From Candidatus Methanophagales archaeon ANME-1-THS (lineage in GTDB: Archaea; Halobacteriota; Syntropharchaeia; Alkanophagales; Methanospirareceae): a stretch of DNA of 12,210 nucleotides. The stretch is from positions 1 to 12,210 of the forward strand of contig RXIE01000030.1 in the NCBI GenBank assembly GCA_004212135.1, written 5' to 3'. How positions within the stretch are numbered: the stretch's first letter is position 1; every line of letters begins with the position of its first letter. Made by a program: the position numbers and the translations under genes. The notes under the pieces were generated by a model that did not search any database, was not told the DNA's origin, and was given only the letters and a program-made list of their open reading frames with translations. This document shows, one piece after another, positions 6,629-12,210 of this stretch.

Positions 6629-7243
6629 TCAGGGTGTAAAAAGCTTGTATTTGGTGTTCTCGTTCACTATCTCCTCTTCTATTCTCTTTGCAATGATCTT
6701 TTCAGGGTGATGAAGCCCTTTTACTCTTCCAGTAAGTTCTTCGAAGTCGGCAAAAGACCCTTTCTTACGCTCTTCTAATACCGCCCACATCAATTTCTTT
6801 CCTATTCCGGGCAGCAAATCGAGCGTGTGTAATCGTGTGGTGATGGGCTTTGCTTCGTTAAATGCCTGTATGAACCGTTTCTCATCCTCCTTGACGATCA
6901 TCTCTAATACATACGGCAGTTCGAGCCTGGCAGTGGGGGTCAATTCCTTATGTCTAATTCGCCGAATAACGTGATCGATCGCCTCCCGCTCGCCTTCGCC
7001 AATATAGACGCGCTCATACAGCGCAGGGATTTTATTCTTCTTCGGTGAAAGCTCAATCAAGACGAATTTAGCTTCACCAACAGCCTGAACGAGTGGTTTC
7101 TTCTGATATACCGGTCGAGGGTCATCAGGATGTCCATAGGGTAAATAATCGAGAACTCGTGCATACGTCTCCCGCATCTTTACCTTGCCACTCGCCCTTT
7201 CCTTCTCTAACCTGCTCCTTCTTTCATATTCAAGCCCTTTCAT
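6629..7243 (-). CDS. DUF655 archaeal protein with helix-hairpin-helix
   Basis: A 204-residue member of DUF655, a euryarchaeal family normally encoded next to rpoF. Seen features are the N-terminal RVLDYLPYGHPDD (29-41), the YERVYIGEGER OB-like region (76-86), and TTRLHTLDLLPGIGKK (135-150), whose LLPGIGKK is a helix-hairpin-helix turn likely to bind nucleic acid. A role in RNA or ribosome metabolism is usually assumed from its neighbours but is not established. Two starts are possible. The ATG at 7243 has a strong GGGGTGA eight bases upstream and a TATA-like TTTTTATAAG (7266-7275). The in-frame ATG at 7285 adds 14 residues, follows the rpoF stop by 7 bases and has no ribosome site. I chose 7243. 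Confidence 0.85.
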   Translation of the reverse strand: MKGLEYERRSRLEKERASGKVKMRETYARVLDYLPYGHPDDPRPVYQKKPLVQAVGEAKFVLIELSPKKNKIPALYERVYIGEGEREAIDHVIRRIRHKELTPTARLELPYVLEMIVKEDEKRFIQAFNEAKPITTRLHTLDLLPGIGKKLMWAVLEERKKGSFADFEELTGRVKGLHHPEKIIAKRIEEEIVNENTKYKLFTP

Positions 7244-7292
7244 CCCTAGTTCACCCCAAATAGATCTTATAAAAACTTCACTCATTCAGCAA

Positions 7293-7664
7293 TTATTCAT
7301 ACTTGATAACACAATCGAGTATCTTCTCGATATCCGACTCGGTGAGGGTAAATCGTTCTTTTGCATAGATAGCGCGTACCTCATTTGCGCTCTTGGGCAT
7401 CAAATCGGCAATCCGTACCGCGATCTCTTCTTTCATCTTTGCGAGTCCGAGGAGCTCTTTTATCAGCGCCCTTGAATCTTCCGCTTTGAGTTTAGCGAAC
7501 TTTGAGGTATGTTCATAGGCTTTTCGCCGCTCATACCGTATCTCCTCCTCTTCCTCACCCTCTTTCGGCTCTTTTACCTCACCGCTCGGCTTGAGAGCAG
7601 CTAATATCTCCTTCGATTCTGCGAGGGTCAAGACTTTCTCATCGAGTATCTCCTTTACGATCAT
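7293..7664 (-). CDS. rpoF: DNA-directed RNA polymerase subunit F (Rpb4)
   Basis: A 123-residue Rpb4/RpoF, half of the RpoE-RpoF stalk of archaeal RNA polymerase. The C-terminal HRDC-like helical part carries the family signature MPKSANEVRAIYAKERFTLT followed by SDIEKILD. The N-terminus binds the core through RpoE. A glutamate-rich insert at about residues 30-42 makes it slightly longer than usual. The ATG at 7664 follows AGGGAAC, and a TATA box lies at 7708-7715. In many euryarchaea the order is rpl21e-rpoF-DUF655-rsmA. Here rpoF and DUF655 remain together, but no L21e gene precedes rpoF and no rsmA follows DUF655. Confidence 0.92.
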   Translation of the reverse strand: MIVKEILDEKVLTLAESKEILAALKPSGEVKEPKEGEEEEEIRYERRKAYEHTSKFAKLKAEDSRALIKELLGLAKMKEEIAVRIADLMPKSANEVRAIYAKERFTLTESDIEKILDCVIKYE

Positions 7665-7707
7665 GTTCCCTTTTTCCCGCTACCCCTCATCTTTAGTTCT
7701 CGAATAA

Positions 7708-7715
7708 TTTATAAG
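7708..7715 (-). promoter_or_regulatory. TATA box for rpoF; divergent promoter region
   Basis: The minus-strand reading CTTATAAA is 44-51 bases upstream of the rpoF ATG. The 116-base gap between rpoF and the hydrolase gene must hold both promoters. On the plus strand, GGTTTTTATG near 7726-7735 lies about 48 bases before the hydrolase ATG and is the best candidate there. Both are motif calls. Confidence 0.5.
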
Positions 7716-7780
7716 AAGATAAAAAGGTTTTTATGTAGTGGTACTCATTGCTTCAGCAAACGGGTCATAAGGGGGGTCAC

Positions 7781-9037
7781 ATGAGAGAGATGAGGATAAA
7801 GGACTTAAACCTTGCGGACGCTGGAAAAAAGAGAATAGAATGGGTAAAATGGAGAATGCCAGTTTTAAACTTGATAAGAGAAAGATACGAGCGTGAGAAG
7901 CCGTTAAAAGGCGTGAACGTGACGGCGTGTTTGCATGTCACGGTGGAGACGGCAAATCTCATTTTAACACTCAGAGCTGGAGGTGCAGAGGTCGCACTCG
8001 CGGCTGCTAATCCTCTGTCTACCCAGGATGATATAGCTGCTGCGTTAGCGTCCTCAGGAATCAGAACCTATGCCTTCCGGGGCCAACGTGAGGATGAGTA
8101 TTACCAGTGTATCGATGAGGCTCTTGACTTACAACCCCATGTGGTACTCGATGATGGCGGTGATACCGTCACCTGGATACATACCAAACGCCAGGAACTG
8201 CTAAGAACCATGATGGGCGCGTGTGAGGAGACCACGACCGGTGTGATACGGCATCATGCACGAGCGAAAGAAAACAAGTTGGGCTTCCCCATTATTTCGG
8301 TCAACGATGCGGAGACGAAGATGATGTTCGATAATCGATACGGAACTGGCCAATCAACCGTTCATGGGATAATGAATGCAACAAATCTTCTCTTTGCTGG
8401 CCGCGTTGCAGTCGTCGTTGGATATGGCTGGTGTGGACGAGGCGTGGCGTTACGAGCACGTGGGCTTGGCGCATCGGTAGTCGTGGTAGAAGTGAACCCA
8501 CGGAAAGCATTGGAAGCGGTGATGGACGGATACCGGGTGATGCCCATGAGGGATGCGGCACGGATAGGTGATCTCTTCATCACGGCGACGGGCGATATCT
8601 CGGTCATAAGGGGCGAGCATTTCGAATTGATGAAAGATGGTGCGATCCTCGCCAATACGGGTCATTTTAACGTTGAGATAAACATAAAGGATTTGGAGGA
8701 ACGTGCAGTTGAACACGCGGAGGTAAAAGAGAATGTGGTTGAGTATCGTATGAAGGATGGCAGGAAGCTCTATTTACTTTCCGAAGGCCGCATCGTGAAT
8801 CTCACCGCTGCATATGGTCATCCTCCCGAGGTGATGGATATGAGCTTCGCAAACCAGGCGCTCTGTGTGCGGTACATCGTCGAGCATCACGAGGAGCTCC
8901 GCAACGAGGTATATCGCGTGCCGAAGGAGATTGATGAAGAAGTGGCTCGGTTGAAGCTGAGGACCTTGGGTGTTGAGATCGAGGAGCTCACAGAAGAACA
9001 AAAGAGGTATCTTGGCTCCTGGGAGCTGGGAACGTGA
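7781..9037 (+). CDS. ahcY: S-adenosylhomocysteine hydrolase (archaeal short type)
   Basis: A 418-residue enzyme that reversibly cleaves S-adenosylhomocysteine to adenosine and homocysteine, recycling the product of SAM methyltransferases. In some methanogens the homolog instead acts on S-inosylhomocysteine, which cannot be excluded. Visible residues are His52 (CLHVTVETA), Asp125, Glu150 in CEETTTG, Lys180 and Asp184 in NDAETKMMFDNRYGTGQS, and an NAD-binding GYGWCG (214-219) followed by GASVVVVEVNPRKALEA; His295 lies in NTGHF. It lacks the insert and Lys/Tyr tail of long bacterial/eukaryotic forms and ends in YLGSWELGT, as archaeal forms do. The ATG at 7781 is chosen over an in-frame TTG at 7748 because GGGGGGT stands just before it. 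It converges on the recombinase gene with 7 bases between the stops. Confidence 0.95.
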   Translation: MREMRIKDLNLADAGKKRIEWVKWRMPVLNLIRERYEREKPLKGVNVTACLHVTVETANLILTLRAGGAEVALAAANPLSTQDDIAAALASSGIRTYAFRGQREDEYYQCIDEALDLQPHVVLDDGGDTVTWIHTKRQELLRTMMGACEETTTGVIRHHARAKENKLGFPIISVNDAETKMMFDNRYGTGQSTVHGIMNATNLLFAGRVAVVVGYGWCGRGVALRARGLGASVVVVEVNPRKALEAVMDGYRVMPMRDAARIGDLFITATGDISVIRGEHFELMKDGAILANTGHFNVEINIKDLEERAVEHAEVKENVVEYRMKDGRKLYLLSEGRIVNLTAAYGHPPEVMDMSFANQALCVRYIVEHHEELRNEVYRVPKEIDEEVARLKLRTLGVEIEELTEEQKRYLGSWELGT

Positions 9038-9044
9038 CCGGGTT

Positions 9045-9662
9045 TTACTTCGTTCGCCCCTCATCCGGTCGTATATCCAATTTGATACCCGCCTCACGAA
9101 GTCTATTCTGTAACGTGCCGTAGCTCACGTGTTCGATGGCTGCAATTTCACGCAATGGAATGCCTTTATTATAACGATCAATCACTCGTTCGAGGTTTAC
9201 CGCCTTCTTGGGTCTGTGGCACACCTTGCCCTCCCGCTTCGCTCGGTCAATGCCCACTTTTGTCCGCTCATAAATAAGTGCACGCTCGAATTCGGCGAGA
9301 GCGCCCATTATATGAAAAATAAGCTTTCCTTGAGGCGTGGTTGTCTCGATATGGTCGTTGACGCTTATGAAATCAACACCATGCGCTTTTAATTTCTCAA
9401 CGCTCGAGAGGAGGTCCAACATGCTTCGACCAAACCGATCGAGCTTAAGCACAACGACCGCATCAAATTTTCGCGCTTCAACGTCACGCATCAACTCCAT
9501 GAACTTCTCTCGTTTGCTCTTTGCCCCTGAACGCGTCTCTGAATAGACGTTATGGATTTCATAGCCGTTCCGTTTGCAGAACTCCTCAAGTATCTTGACC
9601 TGCTCTTCCAGACTTTCTTCCTGCTTCTCGGTCGATACCCGAGCATAGATTCCTACTTTCAT
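9045..9662 (-). CDS. Serine recombinase (resolvase/invertase family)
   Basis: A 205-residue small serine recombinase. The catalytic domain has ARVSTEKQ (Arg8, nucleophile Ser10), LKLDRFGRS (Arg76, Arg79) and the long helix AEFERALIYERTKVGI (123-138). The C-terminal helix-turn-helix, about 157-192 (LERVIDRYNKGIPLREIAA, then VSYGTLQNRLRE), places it with Tn3-type resolvases and invertases. It is not an IS607 TnpA, which has its DNA-binding domain at the N-terminus. It would form site-specific double-strand breaks through a phosphoserine link. The ribosome site is weak (GAGTGA about 8-10 bases before the ATG). A small putative DNA-binding gene ends 29 bases upstream. No transposase or TnpB lies beside it, so what it recombines is not visible. 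Confidence 0.92.
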   Translation of the reverse strand: MKVGIYARVSTEKQEESLEEQVKILEEFCKRNGYEIHNVYSETRSGAKSKREKFMELMRDVEARKFDAVVVLKLDRFGRSMLDLLSSVEKLKAHGVDFISVNDHIETTTPQGKLIFHIMGALAEFERALIYERTKVGIDRAKREGKVCHRPKKAVNLERVIDRYNKGIPLREIAAIEHVSYGTLQNRLREAGIKLDIRPDEGRTK

Positions 9663-9691
9663 GAGCGCTTCACTCTGTGCTATTGAAGGTT

Positions 9692-9979
9692 TTACTTTTT
9701 AACACTTTCTGTCCCCCCTTCTTCCTTCGAGAATCGCTCAATGTCGTCTAAAATTTGTGGCACCACTTCACCTGCGTTGATTACTGCTCGTACAAAGCTT
9801 CGCAAGACCTTTGAAGGCGTGACCAAAACATCGCTCTCCTGAGAAGCGAGATAACAGATCCGATAAAATTCTTCCTTTTCCGGATTTGTCACTTTTGCCG
9901 CAACGGTATCCATCTCCTCCGCCTTCGCATTCTTTCCCCGCTTCTTCTGCCGCACCCAATGCCTTCTCCTTCCCCTCAT
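9692..9979 (-). CDS. Small basic protein, possible ribbon-helix-helix regulator, upstream of the recombinase
   Basis: A 95-residue protein. The first 22 residues are strongly basic (MRGRRRHWVRQKKRGKN). From residue 23 the chain reads MDTVAAKVTNPEKEEFYRIC, then SDVLVTPSKVLRSFVRAVIN, a strand followed by two helices with a TPS turn, which resembles a ribbon-helix-helix DNA-binding fold. The last 20 residues are acidic. I infer DNA binding; no named family is recognised. The ATG at 9979 lies directly after a GGTTAACC palindrome. An alternative in-frame ATG at 9913 (Met23), preceded by GAAGGCGGAGGAG, would give only the putative domain. It is in one unit with the recombinase (29-base gap) and may regulate it or act as an accessory factor. 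Confidence 0.65.
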   Translation of the reverse strand: MRGRRRHWVRQKKRGKNAKAEEMDTVAAKVTNPEKEEFYRICYLASQESDVLVTPSKVLRSFVRAVINAGEVVPQILDDIERFSKEEGGTESVKK

Positions 9980-9982
9980 TTT

Positions 9983-9990
9983 GGTTAACC
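9983..9990. promoter_or_regulatory. GGTTAACC palindrome next to the start of the small regulator gene
   Basis: A perfect 8-base palindrome four bases upstream of the ATG at 9979. It lies just downstream (in the minus direction) of an AT-rich TATA-like stretch at 9991-10002. The same 8-mer recurs at 10055-10062 and its left half at 10023-10028. This is a good operator candidate for self-regulation by the adjacent gene product, by inference. Confidence 0.4.
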
Positions 9991-10011
9991 TATTTTTAAA
10001 ATTGTTAGATA

Positions 10012-10072
10012 ATAAAATGAATGGTTAAGAATTAGATATTAGAGACTTATAAAAGGTTAACCATTATTTTAT
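10012..10072. repeat. Inverted repeat flanking a TATA box
   Basis: The left arm is ATAAAATGAATGGTTAA (10012-10028). The right arm (10057-10072) is its reverse complement except for one missing base. The 28-base spacer contains TTATAAAAG (10047-10055), which reads as a TATA box in either direction. Two nested interpretations are an operator around the promoter of the regulator-recombinase unit, and a recombination site of the serine recombinase. Both are inference. Confidence 0.5.
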
Positions 10073-10436
10073 GAAATTCCTTTCGTTGGATTACTCTGCT
10101 TGTGGAGATAAGTGAAGAAAAGCCTAAGTCATGGGGGATTCTATTGAGAGCTCATAACTAGTGCTCGCCAGTGCATTGAGGGTCGATCTAAGGATTTAGG
10201 GTGAATAACATTGGAGGTGAAACTCACAATCAAAATGATACATGCTCCATCGCCACCTAAGTTATCTTATAAATCATTAAGGTATCTTAAGTAAATTTTA
10301 TCTTTTACACCATCTCTATAACAAATGCAACTTTTAGGGCGTTAATTCTAAAACTGAACAACGGTAATACATATATACCAATAATTTATCCTATAAACGT
10401 AAAAAATTTGTTATCAAAATTGCGAAGAAAATATCT
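10073..10436. other. Gene-free stretch
   Basis: No convincing gene. A GGAGGTGA ribosome-site-like motif occurs at 10213-10220 but is followed only by ORFs of about 20-25 codons. A plus-strand frame open from 10291 to a TGA at 10577-10579 (96 codons) has no ATG before its middle and matches no family I know. TATA-like motifs occur at 10267-10276, 10370-10379 and 10392-10398; the last would start a plus-strand transcript close to the stem-loop region that follows. Confidence 0.4.
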
Positions 10437-10741
10437 CTGGGAATATTCTCCTATTCCAGTGATCAAAAAGTTCGCTCAGATCGCACCTATGAAAGCCATT
10501 CAGGTGAACCCTATGATGGAAGGGGTACGTTCCCCGGGAGCCATGCTCAAAAAGGTGTGCTTTTTGAAACGCAAATGAGTTTTGCATATCATCCGACGCC
10601 TCTGAGGGGTTATTTTACCCCCACACCTACCAAAAAGGTAACCTTTTTAAAAGTGCCCTTTAGTGTCCACTTTTTATCACCCGTTTTGGGCCTCTTTTCA
10701 TATCCCCAGATGCCGTCTTAGCAGTGATCATGCTCTGCATC
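10437..10741. ncRNA. Candidate structured RNA or regulatory region: stem-loop array
   Basis: About 305 bases with a dense series of stem-loops: 10437-10459 (CTGGgAATA/TATTCCAG), 10522-10535 (GGGG/CCCC), 10547-10567 (TCAAAAAG/CTTTTTGA), 10571-10585 (GCAAA/TTTGC), 10606-10621 (GGGGT/ACCCC), 10632-10648 (AAAAAGG/CCTTTTT), 10649-10674 (AAAAGTG/CACTTTT) and an outer GATGC/GCATC pair (10709-10713 with 10737-10741). GC content is close to that of the genes and far above the next 380 bases. No rRNA, RNase P RNA, SRP RNA or tRNA signature is seen. The strand is undecided. It could instead be a decayed coding sequence. Confidence 0.35.
10521..10683. repeat. Two imperfect tandem units of about 84-88 bases
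   Basis: Unit 1 (10521-10595) and unit 2 (10605-10683) share anchors in the same order: AGGGGT (10521 and 10605), CCCC (10532 and 10618), CAAAAAGGT followed by three bases and CTTTTT (10548 and 10631), and TATCAYCCG (10587 and 10675). Each unit therefore folds into the same pair of hairpins. A partial third copy may lie upstream, since CAAAAAG occurs at 10464, exactly 84 bases before the unit 1 copy. The sequence between anchors has diverged. Confidence 0.45.
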
Positions 10742-10750
10742 GGAAGCCCA

Positions 10751-11130
10751 TACTTTTAACTACTTCTCTATTTTTAGTACTTTTGATATTCTTTATACAT
10801 TATATATTTAAAGATATTTAGGTGTTATAAATTAAATATAGCATTAATAATATTAAAGTTTAAATGTAGTAGCTACATATAGTTTTGTATATTTAGCATA
10901 ATTAATTATTTAACCATTTTAATTGTAAATATTTTTTAATAATAAATATTTTTAGTTATTTAATGTGTATATTAATATCATTATTGTTTTTACATTATAT
11001 AATCTATATAAGTTATATAATAAATTAGATATCTTTGTTAATATTACTCTTAGAATTTATTAGATGTTATTCAAATACTTATAAGATAAATGAAATACTA
11101 GTAATCTTTATTATATTTATCTATTAAATC
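10751..11130. other. Extremely AT-rich island
   Basis: By hand count, 10801-11100 has about 40 G or C in 300 bases (about 13%), against ordinary mixed composition in the flanking genes. It is full of stops in all frames and holds no gene. Many TATA-like stretches and short palindromes occur (for example TGTAG/CTACA at 10865-10877). It could be a DNA-unwinding or origin-like element, a silenced or nucleoid-protein-bound region, or foreign DNA. No Cdc6-type origin repeat is recognised. Confidence 0.6.
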
Positions 11131-11367
11131 CGAACGATTACTGTGCCTTAGCATTCTATATCAATAGCGATGATGCCTTACTTGGATGAAGGGATAGAGA
11201 ATCTGAGATGCGTATGGCAGGTGATATAATGCTCTATACTGGCTTATTTTATTTTGAGCGCAATGAATGTGGAACGTTGGCTTCACCATACTGAAACATA
11301 AGGTACCGGATCAGAAAAAGTAGAAAAAGGACGAAACCCATACTGGTATCGAGTAATTGGAACTACC
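11131..11367. other. Upstream region of aconitase X with short unrecognised ORFs
   Basis: GC content returns to normal. Several ORFs of 12-30 codons occur, such as one from ATG 11207 reading MRMAGDIMLYTGLFYFE. None has a convincing ribosome site or family. No clear TATA box stands at the usual distance from the aconitase-X start at 11368. The region contains a partial repeat of an internal aconitase-X segment (11279-11312). Confidence 0.35.
11279..11312 (+). repeat. Imperfect copy of an internal aconitase-X segment (copy 1)
   Basis: GGCTTCACCATACTGAAAC at 11279-11297 matches 11876-11894 at 18 of 19 positions. The match continues more weakly through an ACCGGA anchor (ACCGGA near 11305-11310, against 11903-11908, with a two-base gap). 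Copy 2 encodes LHHPETRRPE inside the gene. In copy 1 the same frame meets a stop, so it looks like a decayed fragment. Confidence 0.4.
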
Positions 11368-12201
11368 ATGTATCTCACGAAGGAAGAGGAACGGATATAT
11401 GAAGGCGAGGAAGGCTGGACGAAGAAAAAGGCACTGGAGATACTCGTCGCGATCGGGGATATCCATAATGCTGCTCGATTAGTGCCAATAACCTGTGCGC
11501 ATATCTCCGGTGCCTCGTATAAAACGATCGGAGACGCTTTTGAGTTTATAAACAGTCTAAAAGGCCGAGTAAAAGTCAAAAGCACGTTAAATCCAATCGG
11601 TATGGATAGAGAGAGATGGGGTGCGCTGCGTATTCCAGAAACGTTTGCAAGGAAACAACAGGCGGTACTTACTGCTTATGAACGATTGGGCGTCTCACCA
11701 GTGTGTACCTGCGTCCCTTATCTTGTAGGAAATAGACCACGAACAGGTGAGCACCTTGCATGGGCGGAATCCTCGGCCGTTTTATACGCTAATGCTGTCC
11801 TGGGAGCGAGGACGAATATGGAAGGCGCACCCTCTGCGCTTGCCGCTGCACTGCTCGGAAAAACACCTTCATATGGGCTTCACCATCCTGAAACGAGAAG
11901 ACCGGAGATACGGGTATGTGTGAACTGTAAGCTTGCAGATGCGGACTATAGCGCGCTCGGATTCCTGATCGGTGACCTCGTGGGGAGCAAGATACCGCTG
12001 ATAGAACTTCTACCCACAGCCTCTCCGAATGAAGATGAACTGAAGCATTTGTCTGCTGCGATCGGTGCGACCGGGTCGATAGGAATGTATCATATAAAGG
12101 GGATAACTCCCGAGGCTGAAGCGCTGGAATCACCGCGGGAGAAGATAGAACTTGAAAAGAAGGATATAACGAGGTTTTTCGAGAAGCAGGGACAGCATTA
12201 G
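11368..12201 (+). CDS. Aconitase X large subunit / phosphomevalonate dehydratase large subunit, ORF closed early by TAG
   Basis: A 277-residue ORF with the canonical AcnX (DUF521) start MYLTKEEE. Further family patches are ITCAHISGASYKTIGDA (41-57), TLNPIGMD (73-80), the cysteine-bearing VCTCVPYL (112-119), GEHLAWAESSAVLYANAVLGARTN (127-150), EGAPSALAAALLGKTPSYG (152-170) and HIKGITPEA (242-250). In archaea this protein with a small DUF126 subunit dehydrates 5-phosphomevalonate to trans-anhydromevalonate 5-phosphate in the modified mevalonate pathway for isoprenoid lipids, using an iron-sulfur cluster. Family members run to about 390-400 residues and carry further cluster cysteines (GCPH and DTC motifs) near the C-terminus. 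Here TAG at 12199-12201 stops the frame first, and the window ends nine bases later. The frame stays open after TAG (Arg-Ile-Lys). Truncation or TAG readthrough are both possible. Confidence 0.88.
   Translation: MYLTKEEERIYEGEEGWTKKKALEILVAIGDIHNAARLVPITCAHISGASYKTIGDAFEFINSLKGRVKVKSTLNPIGMDRERWGALRIPETFARKQQAVLTAYERLGVSPVCTCVPYLVGNRPRTGEHLAWAESSAVLYANAVLGARTNMEGAPSALAAALLGKTPSYGLHHPETRRPEIRVCVNCKLADADYSALGFLIGDLVGSKIPLIELLPTASPNEDELKHLSAAIGATGSIGMYHIKGITPEAEALESPREKIELEKKDITRFFEKQGQH
11876..11909 (+). repeat. Imperfect repeat copy 2, inside aconitase X
   Basis: The partner of 11279-11312. It lies in the conserved part of the gene, so this is the likely parental copy. The two copies are 597 bases apart in direct orientation. 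Confidence 0.4.
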
Positions 12202-12210
12202 CGTATAAAA

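Noticed and set aside
7748..7780. TTG start giving an 11-residue extension of the S-adenosylhomocysteine hydrolase
   Set aside because: The ATG at 7781 is directly preceded by a strong GGGGGGT ribosome site and matches the usual N-terminus.
9045..9979. IS607-type insertion sequence
   Set aside because: The recombinase has its DNA-binding domain at the C-terminus and no TnpB gene is adjacent, unlike IS607 elements.
10291..10579. 96-codon open frame ending in TGA
   Set aside because: It has no start codon with a ribosome site near its beginning and no recognisable family. Another frame through the same DNA is equally open, and the stem-loops explain the composition as well.
10437..10741. CRISPR array or a known stable RNA (RNase P, SRP, rRNA)
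   Set aside because: The repeat units are imperfect, adjacent and about 84 bases long with no repeat/spacer pattern, and no signature of the known RNAs is present.

Overview
The window looks archaeal. It carries an archaeal/eukaryotic-type RNA polymerase stalk subunit (RpoF/Rpb4) next to its usual partner DUF655, an aconitase-X large subunit of the archaeal mevalonate pathway, a short archaeal-type S-adenosylhomocysteine hydrolase, a tRNA-Leu without an encoded CCA, and TATA boxes 25-45 bases upstream of several starts. A euryarchaeon of the methanogen/ANME kind fits, but nothing here fixes the lineage. Genes are moderate in GC. One stretch of about 380 bases (10751-11130) is extremely AT-rich.

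Layout. 1-1610: a flippase-like membrane protein (-), tRNA-Leu(CAG) (+) and a small Cys4 protein (-). 1606-1879: a gap with a possible decayed reading frame. 1880-3086: a Bcp-type peroxiredoxin followed 7 bases later by a phosphoribosyltransferase (both -). 3269-5234: a NagD-like HAD phosphatase, two very small ORFs and SfsA (all +). 5319-6602: a sugar-phosphate nucleotidyltransferase (+) broken only by one in-frame TAG. 6629-7664: rpoF and DUF655 (-). 7781-9037: S-adenosylhomocysteine hydrolase (+). 9045-9979: a serine recombinase and a small putative DNA-binding protein (-), preceded by repeated GGTTAACC palindromes. 9980-11367: 1.4 kb without a recognisable gene, holding an inverted repeat around a TATA box, an array of stem-loops that partly forms an ~84-base tandem repeat, and the AT-rich island. 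11368-end: aconitase X (+), whose ORF stops at a TAG well short of the family's normal length.

The most interesting signal is the behaviour of TAG. Of the 14 main protein genes, only two ORFs end in TAG, and neither needs it as a true stop. The peroxiredoxin TAG is followed in frame by TGA five codons later, and the aconitase-X TAG falls where family members continue for roughly 110-120 more residues. A third TAG lies inside the nucleotidyltransferase, with conserved sequence running on in the same frame on both sides. The other genes end in TAA or TGA. Together this is what would be expected if TAG were read as an amino acid (pyrrolysine is the known archaeal case), although independent nonsense mutations or sequencing errors remain possible. 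No pyl genes are visible here.

The second signal is the recombinase/small regulator pair with its palindromic control region and the structured, gene-free DNA beyond it, which looks like an accessory insertion between housekeeping genes.
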